Positions 13,757 to 14,099 of a DNA stretch of 14,099 nucleotides are shown piece after piece. How positions within the stretch are numbered: position 1 is the first letter of the stretch; the number at the start of each line of letters is the position of its first letter. The stretch comes from Ruminococcaceae bacterium UBA2806 (GTDB taxonomy: Bacteria > Bacillota > Clostridia > Oscillospirales > Acutalibacteraceae). The DNA is taken from positions 1-14,099 of the forward strand of contig DEHG01000154.1 of assembly GCA_002351795.1 (NCBI GenBank), read 5' to 3'. Under the pieces are notes generated by a model that did not search any database, was not told where the DNA came from, and saw nothing but the letters and a program-made list of their open reading frames with translations. The translations under genes were made by a program, and so were the position numbers.

Positions 13757-13785
13757 GGAGGATGCCGTTTAACGGCTAAAAGCAG
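13757..13785 (+). promoter_or_regulatory. Shine-Dalgarno separated from its start codon by a small hairpin
   Basis: AAAGGAGG (core 13757-13761) is 24 bases before the only usable ATG (13786). Between them GCCGT (13764-13768) pairs with ACGGC (13772-13776) around a TTA loop. Folding this 13-base element would reduce the effective spacing to about 11 bases. An in-frame TAA at 13777-13779 rules out a longer protein. Confidence 0.6.
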
Positions 13786-14099
13786 ATGCGAAGAGAAAAT
13801 ATTTCAAGGCTGTCGGTAATGCTGCTGAGTATGATGCTCATATGCACTATTTTATGCAGCATGGGGGTCATCCCTGTACCTGTGTACCGGGCAGCAAAAC
13901 AAACGTTTACAGTAGGTTTTGACGCTGAATTCCCGCCCTATGGCTATAAGGACAGCAACGGTGAATATGTGGGCTTTGACCTTGATCTTGCTGCAGAGGT
14001 CTGTGCAAGAAGGGGCTGGGAGCTGAAAAAGCAGCCCATAGACTGGGATTCAAAAGATATGGAGCTTAACAGCGGAGCAATTGACTGTATATGGAACGG
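13786..14099 (+). CDS. Periplasmic-type (SBP_bac_3) substrate-binding domain protein, 3' partial
   Basis: The first 104 codons of a larger gene running off the window. Residues 1-37 form an N-terminal hydrophobic signal or anchor segment (LSVMLLSMMLICTILCSMG) after a basic MRRENISR start. The mature part opens with FTVGFDAEFPPYGYKD, then GEYVGFDLDLAAEVCARRGW and a DW...D...NSGAIDCIWNG segment, the classic first lobe of family-3 solute-binding proteins that bind amino acids. No standard lipobox precedes a cysteine, unusual for a Gram-positive free binding protein; the domain may be anchored by the N-terminal helix or fused to a permease, kinase or diguanylate cyclase part beyond the window. 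The domain call is secure, the full architecture unknown. Confidence 0.85.
   Translation, partial: MRRENISRLSVMLLSMMLICTILCSMGVIPVPVYRAAKQTFTVGFDAEFPPYGYKDSNGEYVGFDLDLAAEVCARRGWELKKQPIDWDSKDMELNSGAIDCIWN

Larger units (their letters stand above)
13407..13785. other. Intergenic region with a terminator and two promoters
   Basis: No gene is seen here. The stretch contains the terminator of the DUF378 gene (13465-13505), a promoter-like pair TTGACT (13588-13593) and TATAAT (13613-13618) with a long 19-base spacer, a better promoter at 13667-13695 and the unusual start region of the next gene at 13757-13788. Confidence 0.6.

Noticed and set aside
13762..13779. Five-codon frame directly behind the AAAGGAGG site
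   Set aside because: The ATG abuts the Shine-Dalgarno with no spacing, so it is unlikely to be translated; the sequence is better explained as a hairpin.

Overview
The window looks like part of the chromosome of a Clostridia member, most likely a Ruminococcus-like Oscillospiraceae. This is inferred from moderate GC with AT-rich spacers, AGGAGG-type ribosome binding sites, consensus TTGACA/TATAAT promoters, a SCIFF peptide with its radical SAM maturase (a Clostridia hallmark), and the tgt-yajC arrangement. I ran no database search. All intact genes read on the + strand.

Layout. Positions 1-390 hold the 3' end of a repeat-containing, probably secreted or surface protein, closed by a hairpin terminator. 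Positions 488-4001 are a housekeeping operon with its own consensus promoter: yqeK (HD phosphohydrolase), rsfS (ribosome silencing factor, ATGA overlap) and leuS (leucyl-tRNA synthetase), ended by a strong terminator. After a 440-base AT-rich spacer comes rpsU (ribosomal protein S21, 58 aa) with a consensus promoter and a long terminator or attenuator hairpin, then pepP (M24 Xaa-Pro aminopeptidase). Behind pepP lies a short piece resembling the C-terminal tail of Rpn/PD-(D/E)XK nuclease-family transposase proteins, with a 12-bp tandem repeat. A DUF2185/Imm33-like hypothetical gene and tgt (tRNA-guanine transglycosylase) follow.

From 7985 onward is a secretion and peptide region: yajC behind a structured leader of about 180 nt, an uncommon P-loop kinase/ATPase-CYTH fusion, a TIGR04086/YrzE-type membrane protein, scfA (the six-cysteine SCIFF peptide precursor, 47 aa) and scfB (its radical SAM/SPASM maturase). 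ScfB should install a Cys-to-Thr thioether in ScfA. Two hairpins between scfA and scfB probably keep peptide expression above maturase expression. Directly behind scfB is an acyltransferase-3-type membrane protein at a position where many Clostridia carry secD/secF. A DUF378 membrane protein, a terminator and the 5' end of a substrate-binding domain protein close the window.

Most of this is ordinary core genome. I found no convincing entirely new system. The points most worth a second look are the scfA-scfB locus (a heptad tandem repeat in the scfA leader, a Cys-rich tail on ScfB, the acyltransferase neighbour), the P-loop-CYTH fusion, the transposase-like remnant behind pepP, and a hairpin lying between the Shine-Dalgarno sequence and the start codon of the last gene.
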